DNA from: Propionibacteriaceae bacterium
GTDB taxonomy: Bacteria; Actinomycetota; Actinomycetes; Propionibacteriales; Propionibacteriaceae
Assembly: GCA_009780915.1 (NCBI GenBank)
Contig: WQZD01000004.1
Location: 62,001 to 126,000 of the forward strand
DNA: 64,000 nt
Direction: 5' to 3'
The notes beneath the pieces are model-generated. The model saw nothing but the letters and a program-made list of their open reading frames with translations, had not been told where the DNA came from and did no database searches. Below, one piece after another: positions 26,358 through 35,454 of the stretch. A program made the position numbers and the translations under genes. Every line of letters begins with the position of its first letter. Positions within the stretch are counted from its first letter, which is position 1.

Positions 26358-29162
26358 ATGTCAGTGTCTCCCGTCGCCGGTGAGCGTGGTTTGCGGATCG
26401 CCAGGGTGTTCTCGAGCGACTCGGTCCATCCCTATGACGAAGTGACCTGGAGTCGACGTGATATCGTCCAGACCAACTGGAAGACCGGTGAGACCGTCTT
26501 CGAGCAGGTCGGCGTGGAGTTCCCGGATTTCTGGTCCGCCAACGCCTCCACCATCGTGACGACCAAGTACTTCCGCGGCGCCGTGGGCGCCCCTGACCGC
26601 GAAACCAGCCTGAGGACGCTCATCGACCGCGTCGTGGGCGTCTATCGTCGCAGCGGGTGGGAGCATGGCTATTTCGAGACCGAAGAGGACGCGGCGATCT
26701 TCGCCGATGAGCTGACGTGGATGCTCCTCCACCAGATGTTCAGCTTCAACTCCCCGGTCTGGTTCAACGTGGGGACCACGTCCCCCCAGCAGGTCTCGGC
26801 GTGCTTCATCTTGAGCGTGGGCGACTCGATCGACTCGATTCTGACCTGGTACCGCGAAGAAGGGTTCATCTTCAAGGGCGGCTCCGGGGCGGGGGTCAAC
26901 CTCTCCCGCATCCGCTCCAGCAAAGAACTGCTGTCGTCCGGGGGCACCGCCTCGGGCCCGGTGAGCTTCATGCGCGGCGCCGACGCCTCGGCGGGGACCA
27001 TCAAGTCCGGCGGGGCCACGCGTCGGGCCGCCAAGATGGTCATCCTCGACATCGACCATCCCGACATCGAAGAGTTCGTCGAGACGAAAGCGAAGGAAGA
27101 GGAGAAGATCCGGGCCCTGCGCGACGCCGGGTTCGACATGGACCTGGGTGGGGCCGACATCACCTCGGTCCAGTACCAGAACGCGAACAACTCTGTGCGT
27201 GTGTCCGACGTCTTCATGCGCTCGGTCGAGATGGACTCCCCGTTCAATCTGACCGCCCGCAAGGACGGTCGTCCCTTGGTCTCGGTGTCGGCGCGCGAGC
27301 TGTTCACCAAGGTCGCCACAGCGGCCTGGAAGTGCGCGGACCCCGGCATCCAGTACAACGACACCATCAACGCCTGGCACACGATCCCCAACTCGGGGCC
27401 GATCACCGCGTCCAACCCGTGCAGCGAGTACATGAGCATCGACAACTCGTCCTGCAACCTGGCGTCTCTCAACCTGATGAAGTTCCTCACGGACGACGAC
27501 ACCTTCGACATCGAGCGGTTCGAGGCGGCTGTCGAGCTCATCATCACGGCCATGGACATTTCCATCTGTTTCGCCGACTTTCCGACCGAATCCATCGCGG
27601 AGAACACGCGCAAGTTCCGCCAGTTGGGGATCGGGTACGCCAACCTCGGCGCGCTTCTGATGGCCCTGGGCCTGGCGTACGACTCGGACGAGGGTCGCGC
27701 CCTGGCCGCCGCCATCACCTCTCTGATGACGGGCACCGCCTATCGCCGCAGCGCCGAACTCGCCGGCGTGGTCGGCGTCTACGACGGGTACGACCTCAAC
27801 GCCGGTCCTCATCAGCAGGTCATGCTCAAGCATCGTCACGCCAACGCCGTCCAGCCGGTCCCGGCCCAGGGACTGGCGGCTGGGGTCAAGCAGGCGGCGG
27901 CCGTCCAGTGGGACGAGGTGGTCGCCCTTGGCGCCCACCAGGGCTTCCGCAACTCCCAGGCCTCCGTCCTCGCCCCCACCGGGACCATCGGCTTCATGAT
28001 GGACTGCGACACCACCGGCGTCGAGCCGGACTTCGCCCTCGTGAAGTTCAAGAAGCTGGTGGACGGCTCCAGCATGCAGATCGTGAACTCCACGGTGACA
28101 CGGGCCCTGAGGATCCTGGGCTACTCGCCCGACGCGTCCCAGGCCATCGTGGCCCACATCCAGGAGCGCGGCCACGCCGTGGACGCCCCCGGGTTGAAGC
28201 CGGAGCACTACCCCGTGTTCGACTGCGCCGTGGGCGTGCGCTCGATCGAGCCGATGGGCCACCTGCGCATGATGGCTGCCGTCCAGCCCTTCATCTCCGG
28301 CGCCATCTCCAAGACGGTGAACCTGCCCGAGTCGGCCACCGTCGAGGACATCGCCGAGGTGTACATGCAGGGCTGGAAGCTCGGCTTGAAGGCCGTGGCC
28401 ATCTACCGGGACAACTGCAAGGTCGGTCAGCCCCTGTCCAGGGCCAAGTCTGAGGAGCCCAAGACCGAGGAGAAAGTCCGTGTCGAGTACCGGGCCCGTC
28501 GTCGGCGTCTCCCCAAGTCGCGCTCGGGTCGCACGACGAGCTTCTCCGTCGGGGGCGCCGAGGGCTACATGACCTCGGGCGCCTACGACGACGGCCGCTT
28601 GGGCGAAGTCTTCCTCAAGCTCGGCAAGCAAGGTTCGACCCTGTCCGGGGTCATGGACGCCTTCTCCATCGCCGTGTCCATCGGGCTGCAGTACGGCGTG
28701 CCCCTGGAGACCTTCGTCCAGAAGTTCACGAACCTGAAGTTCGAGCCGGCTGGCATGACCGACGACTCCGACATCCGCATCGCCCAGTCCATCACGGACT
28801 ACATCTTCCGGCGTCTGGCTCTGGACTACCTCGACTTCGACATGCGGTCCGAACTGGGCATCTTCACCGCCGCCGAGCGGGCGCGCTATGTGGAGACCGG
28901 GTCGTACCTCTCCGAGGAGGAGGAAGCTCAGTTGCCGGAGTCGGACAGATTGCGCAACGACGACGCCGACAACCTGCATATCGACGAGGCCGGTCCCCGG
29001 CAGCCCGCGCTGATCGAGGCCCCCCGCACCACGGCGGAGCTGATGGAGTCGTTGGGCCAGTCGGTGGACGCGCCGTTGTGCCTCACCTGCGGGACGAAGA
29101 TGCGCCCGTCGGGGTCGTGCTACGTGTGCGAAGGCTGCGGCGCGACATCCGGGTGCAGCTGA
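26358..29162 (+). CDS. nrdJ: Vitamin B12-dependent ribonucleoside-diphosphate reductase (class II)
   Basis: A 934-residue class II reductase that makes deoxyribonucleotides using adenosylcobalamin to generate the thiyl radical. Active-site residues seen are C149 (SACFILS), the N353-x-C355-x-E357 finger-loop triad (NPCSEY) and C366. The C-terminal tail carries the CLTCG...CYVCEGCG zinc-ribbon/redox cysteines typical of the long actinobacterial form. GAAAGG precedes the ATG. It is cotranscribed with nrdR. The enzyme implies a need for B12 from synthesis or uptake; no cobalamin riboswitch is evident upstream. Confidence 0.95.
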   Translation: MSVSPVAGERGLRIARVFSSDSVHPYDEVTWSRRDIVQTNWKTGETVFEQVGVEFPDFWSANASTIVTTKYFRGAVGAPDRETSLRTLIDRVVGVYRRSGWEHGYFETEEDAAIFADELTWMLLHQMFSFNSPVWFNVGTTSPQQVSACFILSVGDSIDSILTWYREEGFIFKGGSGAGVNLSRIRSSKELLSSGGTASGPVSFMRGADASAGTIKSGGATRRAAKMVILDIDHPDIEEFVETKAKEEEKIRALRDAGFDMDLGGADITSVQYQNANNSVRVSDVFMRSVEMDSPFNLTARKDGRPLVSVSARELFTKVATAAWKCADPGIQYNDTINAWHTIPNSGPITASNPCSEYMSIDNSSCNLASLNLMKFLTDDDTFDIERFEAAVELIITAMDISICFADFPTESIAENTRKFRQLGIGYANLGALLMALGLAYDSDEGRALAAAITSLMTGTAYRRSAELAGVVGVYDGYDLNAGPHQQVMLKHRHANAVQPVPAQGLAAGVKQAAAVQWDEVVALGAHQGFRNSQASVLAPTGTIGFMMDCDTTGVEPDFALVKFKKLVDGSSMQIVNSTVTRALRILGYSPDASQAIVAHIQERGHAVDAPGLKPEHYPVFDCAVGVRSIEPMGHLRMMAAVQPFISGAISKTVNLPESATVEDIAEVYMQGWKLGLKAVAIYRDNCKVGQPLSRAKSEEPKTEEKVRVEYRARRRRLPKSRSGRTTSFSVGGAEGYMTSGAYDDGRLGEVFLKLGKQGSTLSGVMDAFSIAVSIGLQYGVPLETFVQKFTNLKFEPAGMTDDSDIRIAQSITDYIFRRLALDYLDFDMRSELGIFTAAERARYVETGSYLSEEEEAQLPESDRLRNDDADNLHIDEAGPRQPALIEAPRTTAELMESLGQSVDAPLCLTCGTKMRPSGSCYVCEGCGATSGCS

Positions 29163-29239
29163 CCCGTCGGGGCGCGACACGCCGACTCGGTTGATGAGAC
29201 AAGGTGGTGCGAAGGTAGCCGTCGTGACAAGATGAGAGC

Positions 29240-29737
29240 ATGCGCATGGGCGACTTCGAATCCAGGTTCCGAGACGACCACCGCCTCACCCCGATCCAGG
29301 AGATCACGAAATTCTTTCGCTTCCTGGTCTTCGAGTTGAGTGCGGGGGTCGTCCAGGTACTGGTGTTCACCCTGCTGAGCGAAGGTTTCCACGTCGGTTA
29401 CCGCTTCAGCTACCTGCCCGCCTTGATCGCCTCTGTCCTCTGGAGCTTCACCGCCAACAGGAAGTTCACCTTCAAGTCGGTGAGCAACATCCCGGTGGCG
29501 ATGATGAAAGTGGCTCTGTACTACGTGATCTTCACACCGGCGTCCACGTGGTGGGGAGGCCAGCTCAACGCCACCAGTTGGGGGATCGGCGCCTCGACTC
29601 AGAGGTACATCATCCTCATCTCGACGATGGTCGTGAACTTCGTCACCGAGTTCATGGTCTATCGCTTCTGGGTCTACCGCCGCTCGATCAACAGTTCCCG
29701 TTCCGGGCTGAAGGAGCAGGTCAGGTACGGCGGGTGA
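29240..29737 (+). CDS. GtrA-like family membrane protein
   Basis: A 165-residue protein with four hydrophobic helices (about residues 28-48, 53-70, 88-105, 125-148) and the GtrA signature ANRKFTF after the second helix. GtrA proteins are thought to move lipid-linked sugars across the membrane for envelope glycosylation. The ATG at 29240 is weakly supported by a purine-rich GATGAGAG. It stands alone between nrdJ and the repeats before the PfkB gene, with no glycosyltransferase beside it. Confidence 0.85.
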   Translation: MRMGDFESRFRDDHRLTPIQEITKFFRFLVFELSAGVVQVLVFTLLSEGFHVGYRFSYLPALIASVLWSFTANRKFTFKSVSNIPVAMMKVALYYVIFTPASTWWGGQLNATSWGIGASTQRYIILISTMVVNFVTEFMVYRFWVYRRSINSSRSGLKEQVRYGG

Positions 29738-29834
29738 CCTCGGCGTGATGGGGACGTGAGTGTCGGTCAACAGGCGGCAACCAGGTTTGACACACCCCCA
29801 CGAGCCGAGACAATAGGACTCACGACGCCAGCCC

Positions 29835-29885
29835 GGAGTCGACACCGGCCAGGAGTCGACGCCGGCCAGGAGTCGACGCCTGGCC
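29835..29885. repeat. Three tandem 17-bp repeats before the PfkB-like gene
   Basis: Units 29835-29851, 29852-29868 and 29869-29885, consensus GGAGTCGACGCCGGCCA with one to three differences. The array ends 6 bp before the AAGGAGG ribosome-binding site of the next gene, so it would be in the 5' leader or promoter. Confidence 0.85.
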
Positions 29886-29901
29886 CATGAGAAGGAGGAT
29901 C

Positions 29902-30975
29902 ATGCACATTCGTGACACGGCTCGATGGTCAATGGTCGTGCCGACCTCCATGGGTGTCAGGCTCACTCCTGACACGTCCCAACCCGTCCATGTCGCGGAT
30001 CGGTTCACCATGCAGGTGACCTCCGCCGAGACGAACGTGGCCTCGATCTCGTCCAGCCTAGGACTTCCGACCCTGGTGTTGACGGCCTTCGTCGCCGGGT
30101 CGCCGATCTCGGCGCGGATCAAGGCGGACCTGCGAGCGCGCGGGATGTCGTGCCTCGGCCCCGACCTGGAGCAGGGCGGGCCATGGGGCAGGCGGCACCA
30201 GATGAACATCGCCGACACCGGGTACGGGTCGCGCGCTCCGAGGGTCTGGAACGACAGGGCCGGTGAGGTCGGACTCGACCTGAGAGCCGAGGACTTCGAC
30301 CTCGACGAGATCTTCCGTGACCAAGGCGTGGCGATCCTGCACATGTCGGGCCTGGTGGCGGCCCTCAGCCCCTCCACGAGCCAGTTCTGCCTGGATCTGG
30401 CGCACGCCGCCAAGGCGAACGGCGCCCTGGTGTCCATGGACATGAACTATCGGGCGTCCTTCTGGAAGGGGCGCGAGACGCAGTTGAGAGACTCCTTCAC
30501 CCAGATCGCGTCCCTGAGCGACATCCTCGTCGGCAATGAGGAGGACTTCCAGTTGTGCTTGGGCGTCGAGGGGCCCCAAGCCGGTGGGGAGGGGTTGGAC
30601 GCCCAGATCGAGTCCTTCCAGACCATGATCGCCACGATACGAGCCTCGTACCCCCAGGCCCAGTTCGTGGCCACGACCCTGCGCGAGGTGATCTCGGCCA
30701 ACCAGCACCTGTGGGGGATGGTCGTGTACGGGGACGGCGAGTTCCATGTCGCGCCCCCGCGTCCCATCGGCGTCCTGGACCGCATCGGCGGCGGGGACGC
30801 GGCGGTGGGCGGGATGCTCTACGCCATCCTGCGAGGGTGGACGGCACGCGAAGCCATGGAATTCGGATGGGCGACCGGCGCCCTGGCGGCCGCCTCGACG
30901 ACGGACCACGTCATCGTGGCCGACGAGGATCAGGTCTGGGCTGTCTGGGAGGGCAACGCCCGTGTGCAGCGGTGA
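29902..30975 (+). CDS. PfkB-family carbohydrate kinase
   Basis: A 357-residue ribokinase-superfamily protein. The second signature reads DRIGGGDAAVGGML, where the usual DTxGAGD is changed to GGGD; the catalytic Asp is kept. MDMNYRASFWKG and LVGNEEDF segments resemble 2-keto-3-deoxygluconate kinases of the KdgK group, which feed sugar acids into central metabolism. The N-terminal 40 residues are less typical, with no clear first PfkB signature. ATG 29902 has AAGGAGG at the right distance. No sugar-acid catabolic genes are adjacent, so the substrate is a guess. Confidence 0.75.
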   Translation: MHIRDTARWSMVVPTSMGVRLTPDTSQPVHVADRFTMQVTSAETNVASISSSLGLPTLVLTAFVAGSPISARIKADLRARGMSCLGPDLEQGGPWGRRHQMNIADTGYGSRAPRVWNDRAGEVGLDLRAEDFDLDEIFRDQGVAILHMSGLVAALSPSTSQFCLDLAHAAKANGALVSMDMNYRASFWKGRETQLRDSFTQIASLSDILVGNEEDFQLCLGVEGPQAGGEGLDAQIESFQTMIATIRASYPQAQFVATTLREVISANQHLWGMVVYGDGEFHVAPPRPIGVLDRIGGGDAAVGGMLYAILRGWTAREAMEFGWATGALAAASTTDHVIVADEDQVWAVWEGNARVQR

Positions 30976-31043
30976 GGCGGGTGTGGAGGGCGGCGTCGGT
31001 CGGCGTCGTTCTCTGGGCGGCGATCGTGCTAGCGTGAGATTCG

Positions 31044-31925
31044 ATGACTATCACCGACGACTTTGATTTCGATCATTCCGTGGAACAGGCGTGGAAGAGA
31101 TTCACCCTGCGATTGGCCGATGTCCTGTCCATGATGGATGAGACCGAACCGCTGACACTGCGTCCCTCGGACGCCCGGACGAGTTGCTACCTCAGTTTCG
31201 ACCAAGAGGCCAAGGACCACCTGACGGTCCTCGTGCCCCGTCGGCAAGGCGGGAAGTCGTTGACGCCTCAGCAGTGCTCGACCCTGGCCGGTCTCGGGTG
31301 GGTACGGGTCGAGGCCGGGTACGCCCTCACCGACGATCAGAACGACTCGGGCGAGGTGGCTCAGGCCGCCGTCGACGTGTTGCGCCAGGTGTTCCACGTC
31401 ACGCACCCGGTCTTCTTGGACTCCAACGTCCTGGACGACATCCTCCAGGAGCCCCACGTGGCGGAGGGCGGCGGCGCGGTGTACGACGAGGAGAACCTGG
31501 CGTACGGCCCCCTGGACGAGGTGCAACTCGCCGCCGCGGTGGCGCAGGAGATGTCCGTCGTGCTCGGCGAGGCGCCCATGCGCGATCAGGACGGGGATTT
31601 CGCCGTACGAGCCGGGTCGAGCATGATCTTCGTCCGGCTGCCCTCGGACGGCAAAGAGATCCGCCTGTTCTCGGTTCTCGTCCACGACATCACGGGACGG
31701 TCCCGGGCGGCCGAGGTGCTCAACGACATCAACACCCACACGCGCTGGGTGAGGTTCTCTCTCGTCCAGGACAGGATCATCGCCACGATGTCCGTCCTGG
31801 CGTCGCCGTTCGTACCCGCGCACCTCAGGCAGGCGATCGTGGAGATGACGAACGTGGCCGACGGGGTCGACGATTTGCTCGCGGCCAGCTTCCAGGGCAA
31901 GACAACCTTCCCTGAGGAGGTATAA
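31044..31925 (+). CDS. YbjN / type III secretion chaperone-like domain protein
   Basis: A 293-residue acidic soluble protein. The first half is a TY-chaperone-like alpha/beta domain and the second half a YbjN-like fold ending in RWVRFSLVQDRIIATMSVLA, the segment by which actinobacterial members of this group are recognised. No catalytic motif. Members are often stress-linked proteins of unknown function. It stands 68 bp after the PfkB gene and 53 bp before a universal stress protein, on the same strand. Confidence 0.6.
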   Translation: MTITDDFDFDHSVEQAWKRFTLRLADVLSMMDETEPLTLRPSDARTSCYLSFDQEAKDHLTVLVPRRQGGKSLTPQQCSTLAGLGWVRVEAGYALTDDQNDSGEVAQAAVDVLRQVFHVTHPVFLDSNVLDDILQEPHVAEGGGAVYDEENLAYGPLDEVQLAAAVAQEMSVVLGEAPMRDQDGDFAVRAGSSMIFVRLPSDGKEIRLFSVLVHDITGRSRAAEVLNDINTHTRWVRFSLVQDRIIATMSVLASPFVPAHLRQAIVEMTNVADGVDDLLAASFQGKTTFPEEV

Positions 31926-31978
31926 GGTGTGGTACAGCCGATGACAGGCTGAATCGACACACGGAGAGGAGTTCCCCG

Positions 31979-32845
31979 ATGACGGGAGACAGGCCAAGAA
32001 TACTCGTTGGAATCGACGGCTCAGAGGACGGGATCCGCGCGGCGCGCTTTGGCATCGGTCGGGCGCAATCCCTGGATGCGGACCTGTGGTTCGTCAACGC
32101 GGTCGACGACGGAGTGGTCACGGGCGGCTGGGGCGTCATCTACGACCCCACGGTGCTCAAGGAGGCGGGGGAGGCCGCCGTCAAGCAGGCGAGCGACCTC
32201 GCTGTCGCCAAGGGGATACCCGCCGATCGGATCCGGACGGACGTGGCCATCGGCAACCCCCCCAGCGTCTTGGGCGAGTTCAGCAAAGAGGCGGAGATCC
32301 TCGTCGTGGGCCGACGCGCCAGCACGGGTCTGGAGAGGATGTTCGTCGGGTCGACCTCCACGTCCTTGGTGTCGGCCGCCCACTGCCCCCTCGTGGTGAT
32401 CTCCGCCGCGTCCACCCCGGAGGTGACCGGGGCCTTCCGCACCATCACCGTGGCGATGGGCGGCTCTGGCGACACCGCTCTGCGGTGGGCCTGCCAGGAA
32501 GCCCGGCGGCGGGAGTCGAGGGTGGACGTCGTCCACGTGGTCCCGTACCCGCCCAGCGGCATCGCCTCCTTCTTGTCGTCCTCGACCACCCAAGAGAAGG
32601 ATTGGGAGCAGCGGGTGCTGACGGGCTTGGAGAAGACGATCGCCCCGGTGCGCGATCAGTTCTCGGACGTGGAGGTGCGGGTGCGCTCCAAGCGCGGCGT
32701 GCTCGCGGACGAGCTCATCCAGGAGTCCTCGCAGGTGGATCTGCTGGTCTTGGGCGTGAAGTCACGCCCGTCCATGATCGTGGGCGGACCCGTGCGCGCG
32801 GTCCTCGCCCATTCCTCCTGCCCGGTGGCGCTCATCGGACGCTGA
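31979..32845 (+). CDS. Universal stress protein with two USP domains
   Basis: A 288-residue tandem UspA protein. Domain 1 (about 6-142) starts ILVGIDGSEDG and carries the ATP-binding motif G-x2-x3-G-x7-GSTS (GRRASTG...VGSTS). Domain 2 (about 148-287) has TVAMGGSGD, but its nucleotide motif is degenerate (GVKSRPS...GG). Such proteins are induced in non-growing or hypoxic actinobacteria. GGAGAGGA lies 9 bp before the ATG. A GC-rich hairpin follows the stop. Confidence 0.92.
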   Translation: MTGDRPRILVGIDGSEDGIRAARFGIGRAQSLDADLWFVNAVDDGVVTGGWGVIYDPTVLKEAGEAAVKQASDLAVAKGIPADRIRTDVAIGNPPSVLGEFSKEAEILVVGRRASTGLERMFVGSTSTSLVSAAHCPLVVISAASTPEVTGAFRTITVAMGGSGDTALRWACQEARRRESRVDVVHVVPYPPSGIASFLSSSTTQEKDWEQRVLTGLEKTIAPVRDQFSDVEVRVRSKRGVLADELIQESSQVDLLVLGVKSRPSMIVGGPVRAVLAHSSCPVALIGR

Positions 32846-32847
32846 GT

Positions 32848-32863
32848 CCGACGAGCGCGTCGG
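32848..32863. terminator. Bidirectional hairpin between usp and the sigma factor gene
   Basis: CCGACG-AGCG-CGTCGG, a perfect 6-bp GC-rich stem with a 4-base loop, fills most of the 29-bp gap between two converging genes. No U-run follows on either strand, so termination is inferred from position. Confidence 0.55.
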
Positions 32864-32874
32864 CGTCCACCGGC

Positions 32875-33807
32875 TCAGGCCGCCAAGGACACCGAATGCA
32901 GCTTGGCCAGGGCGTTGCGTTCGATCTGGCGCACACGCTCCGCGGAGATGCCCCAGTGCTCGCCGATCTCGGCCAGCCTGTTGGGACGCCCGTCCATCAG
33001 GCCGTACCGACGGCGCACGATGTCGGCTGAGCGGTCGTCGAGCTCCTTGAGCATGTCGTTCAGGGCCTGCGAGTCATAGGTCGGGTCGAGGGCGTCCATG
33101 GGCCCCGACTTGTCGTTCAGCGCGATCAGGTCGCCCAAGGTGACGGCCTCGCCCTCCACCAGGGGGGCGTCCAGGGACGCGTACGAGCGGGAGTAGTTGG
33201 TCAACTCGATGACGTCGGCTTCGTTGACGCCCAGTTCCGCGGCGATCTGCTTGGGCGCCGGCTCGTGCCCCAGGTCCGCGGTCAGTCGCCGCGTCGTCGA
33301 GACGATCCGGGAGATCTGCTCCGCCACATGGATGGGGATCTTCACGATGTGGCCCTGGGAGGCGATCCCGCGGAAGATCGTCTGGCGGATCCACCAGGTG
33401 GCGTACGTGGAGAATTTGAATCCCTTTGTATAGTCGAACTTCTCCACGGCTCTGATCAGGCCGACGTTCCCCTCCTGGATGATGTCCAGGAAGGACAGCG
33501 TCTCCCGGGAATATTTCCGGGCGATGGAGACCACCAGACGCAAGTTGGCGCCGATGAACTTCTGCTTGGCCAACTCGCCTGTGAGGACGAGTTCGCGCAG
33601 CTCGTCGTCCGTCGCGTCCTCGGGTCGAGGCTCGTCGGGGTGCGTGAGGAGATAGTCGGCGTACAAGCCGGTCTCCATGGCGGCAGCCAGCTCGACTTCC
33701 TCGTCAGCACCGAGGAGTTGATGGTAGGAGATACTATCGAGGTACAGTCCGACGGCGTCCTTCTGGCTCATCCCGGTGGTGCGGGATGGTCCGGCCTGGG
33801 GGATCAT
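32875..33807 (-). CDS. Group 2 RNA polymerase sigma factor (SigB/HrdB-like)
   Basis: A 310-residue sigma-70. Region 1.2 (DAVGLYLDSISY), region 2 ([50 protein letters not shown]), region 3 and region 4.2 (GISAERVRQIERNALAKL) are all present. It lacks the long acidic region 1.1 of the principal factor, so it is a non-essential-type sigma. ATG 33807 was chosen for its GAAAGGA at the correct distance; an ATG at 33834 adds nine residues. Divergent from sigA across a 264-bp control region. Confidence 0.92.
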   Translation of the reverse strand: MIPQAGPSRTTGMSQKDAVGLYLDSISYHQLLGADEEVELAAAMETGLYADYLLTHPDEPRPEDATDDELRELVLTGELAKQKFIGANLRLVVSIARKYSRETLSFLDIIQEGNVGLIRAVEKFDYTKGFKFSTYATWWIRQTIFRGIASQGHIVKIPIHVAEQISRIVSTTRRLTADLGHEPAPKQIAAELGVNEADVIELTNYSRSYASLDAPLVEGEAVTLGDLIALNDKSGPMDALDPTYDSQALNDMLKELDDRSADIVRRRYGLMDGRPNRLAEIGEHWGISAERVRQIERNALAKLHSVSLAA

Positions 33808-33914
33808 GCGGGTCCTTTCATCCAAGTTCGACATAACTGATAACGCCATCGGATGGGATTTCATTCCTGGAATTTACGGAATTCCTGGTGGTGTCTGGAA
33901 TGAGGGCACACGCG

Positions 33915-33930
33915 CTCACACGCGTGTGAG
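33915..33930. promoter_or_regulatory. Perfect 16-bp palindrome in the sigma-factor control region
   Basis: CTCACACGCGTGTGAG is perfectly self-complementary and lies about mid-way between the divergent sigma genes. A second perfect palindrome, ACATGCATGT, is at 33949-33958. Both look like operator sites; the binding protein is unknown. Confidence 0.5.
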
Positions 33931-34005
33931 ACGATCCTCCGAAGCGTCACATGCATGTCTAAGACTTGCATGCCAAGGTACCCTCATGCATAATTGAGTG
34001 CGGAC

Positions 34006-34039
34006 TTGACACGAGCGGGTTTTTTTTTACCCTCGTTCA
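34006..34039 (+). promoter_or_regulatory. Possible sigA promoter with a T-tract spacer
   Basis: A consensus -35 TTGACA (34006-34011) is followed by CGAGCGGG, nine T residues and ACCC. Imperfect inverted arms CGAGCGGGT / ACCCTCG flank the T-tract. No good -10 is seen at 17 bp (ACCCTC), so the exact promoter is uncertain; the sigA ATG is 60 bp further on. Confidence 0.35.
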
Positions 34040-34071
34040 AGTTGGCTGCGGATTCAAGCGAAGGATGATTG

Positions 34072-35448
34072 ATGATAGCAAGTAAGGGTGCGTCGGCCAG
34101 TGTCAAGCCAGATCGGCCGAAGAAGTCGGGTACTCCCTCTCAGAAGAGATCAGCAGCGAACCCCGCCGGCTCCACCTCGCGGAAGGCTAGCAAGACCTCC
34201 GATCGCGATGGGATCGACATCGAGGCGACGACAGTCGACTCGGACTTCGAACAGGACGCCACTGACGAGATGGCGGAGGGTTTCAGCGAACCTTCCGTGG
34301 AGGACGCGATCCTCGCAGCCGTGGACGGCGCCGCTGAGTTCGATCTGAGCGAGGACGGCGATTCCGTCGAACTGCGTTTCGGCGCCAAGAAGCGCAGCCT
34401 GGACGATGTGGACGACACCGAGTTCCAACCCAAGAAAGAAGCCCAGCTTGAGGCGGAGCTGACCGAAGACGAGGGATTCTCCTTGTCGGACGCCGATGAG
34501 ACGGACGAGCCCGAGCAGCAGGTCATGGCGGCTGGCGCGACGGCCGATCCGGTGAAGGACTACCTGAAGCAGATCGGCAAAGTGGCGCTGTTGAACGCCG
34601 AGCAAGAAGTCTCCCTGGCGAAGAGGATCGAGGCGGGGCTGTTCTCCGAGGAGAAACTGAACGATCCCGCCATCACCATCACCGACGCCGATCGTGAAGA
34701 TCTCGAGTGGATCGCCGAAGACGGCCGACGTGCCAAGAACCACCTCCTGGAGGCCAACCTGCGTCTGGTCGTCTCCTTGGCCAAGCGCTACACCGGGCGC
34801 GGCATGCTCTTCCTCGATCTGATCCAAGAGGGCAACCTCGGCCTGATCAGGGCGGTGGAGAAGTTCGACTACACCAAGGGGTACAAGTTCTCCACCTATG
34901 CGACATGGTGGATCAAGCAGGCGATCACGAGGGCCATGGCCGACCAGGCCCGTACGATCCGCATCCCGGTCCACATGGTCGAGGTCATCAACAAGCTGGC
35001 CCGCGTCCAGCGCCAGATGCTCCAAGACCTCGGACGCGAGCCGAGCCCCGAAGAACTGGCCCACGAACTGGACATGACGCCCGAGAAGGTGGTCGAGGTC
35101 CAGAAGTACGGTCGCGAACCGATCTCCTTGCACACCCCTCTGGGCGAGGACGGCGACTCCGAGTTCGGCGACCTCATCGAGGACTCCGAGGCCGTGGTGC
35201 CCGCCGACGCGGTGAACTTCTCCCTGCTGCAGGAGCAACTGCACGATGTGCTCGACACCTTGTCGGAGCGTGAGGCCGGGGTCGTCTCCATGCGATTCGG
35301 ACTCACCGACGGACAGCCCAAGACTCTCGACGAGATCGGGCGGGTCTACGGCGTCACGCGCGAGCGCATCCGTCAGATCGAGTCCAAGACGATGTCCAAG
35401 CTGAGGCATCCGTCGCGCTCGCAGGTGCTGCGCGACTATCTGGACTAG
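34072..35448 (+). CDS. sigA: Principal RNA polymerase sigma factor (RpoD/SigA/HrdB)
   Basis: A 458-residue primary sigma factor. The first 150 residues are Lys/Ser-rich then strongly acidic (region 1.1-like, typical of actinobacterial HrdB). Then come region 1.2 ([16 protein letters not shown]), region 2 ([37 protein letters not shown] split here only by the window text), region 3, and region 4.2 ([18 protein letters not shown]). It directs most housekeeping transcription. ATG 34072 has AAGGA 7 bp upstream; a TTG directly before is less likely. The next gene begins 6 bp after the stop. Confidence 0.96.
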   Translation: MIASKGASASVKPDRPKKSGTPSQKRSAANPAGSTSRKASKTSDRDGIDIEATTVDSDFEQDATDEMAEGFSEPSVEDAILAAVDGAAEFDLSEDGDSVELRFGAKKRSLDDVDDTEFQPKKEAQLEAELTEDEGFSLSDADETDEPEQQVMAAGATADPVKDYLKQIGKVALLNAEQEVSLAKRIEAGLFSEEKLNDPAITITDADREDLEWIAEDGRRAKNHLLEANLRLVVSLAKRYTGRGMLFLDLIQEGNLGLIRAVEKFDYTKGYKFSTYATWWIKQAITRAMADQARTIRIPVHMVEVINKLARVQRQMLQDLGREPSPEELAHELDMTPEKVVEVQKYGREPISLHTPLGEDGDSEFGDLIEDSEAVVPADAVNFSLLQEQLHDVLDTLSEREAGVVSMRFGLTDGQPKTLDEIGRVYGVTRERIRQIESKTMSKLRHPSRSQVLRDYLD

Positions 35449-35454
35449 CCGCCG

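Noticed and set aside
26361-29180. A 939-codon open frame on the minus strand across nrdJ
   Set aside because: Antisense frame caused by high GC at third codon positions; the plus strand encodes a complete reductase with its catalytic residues.
29835-29885. A CRISPR array
   Set aside because: Only three 17-bp units with no spacers between them.
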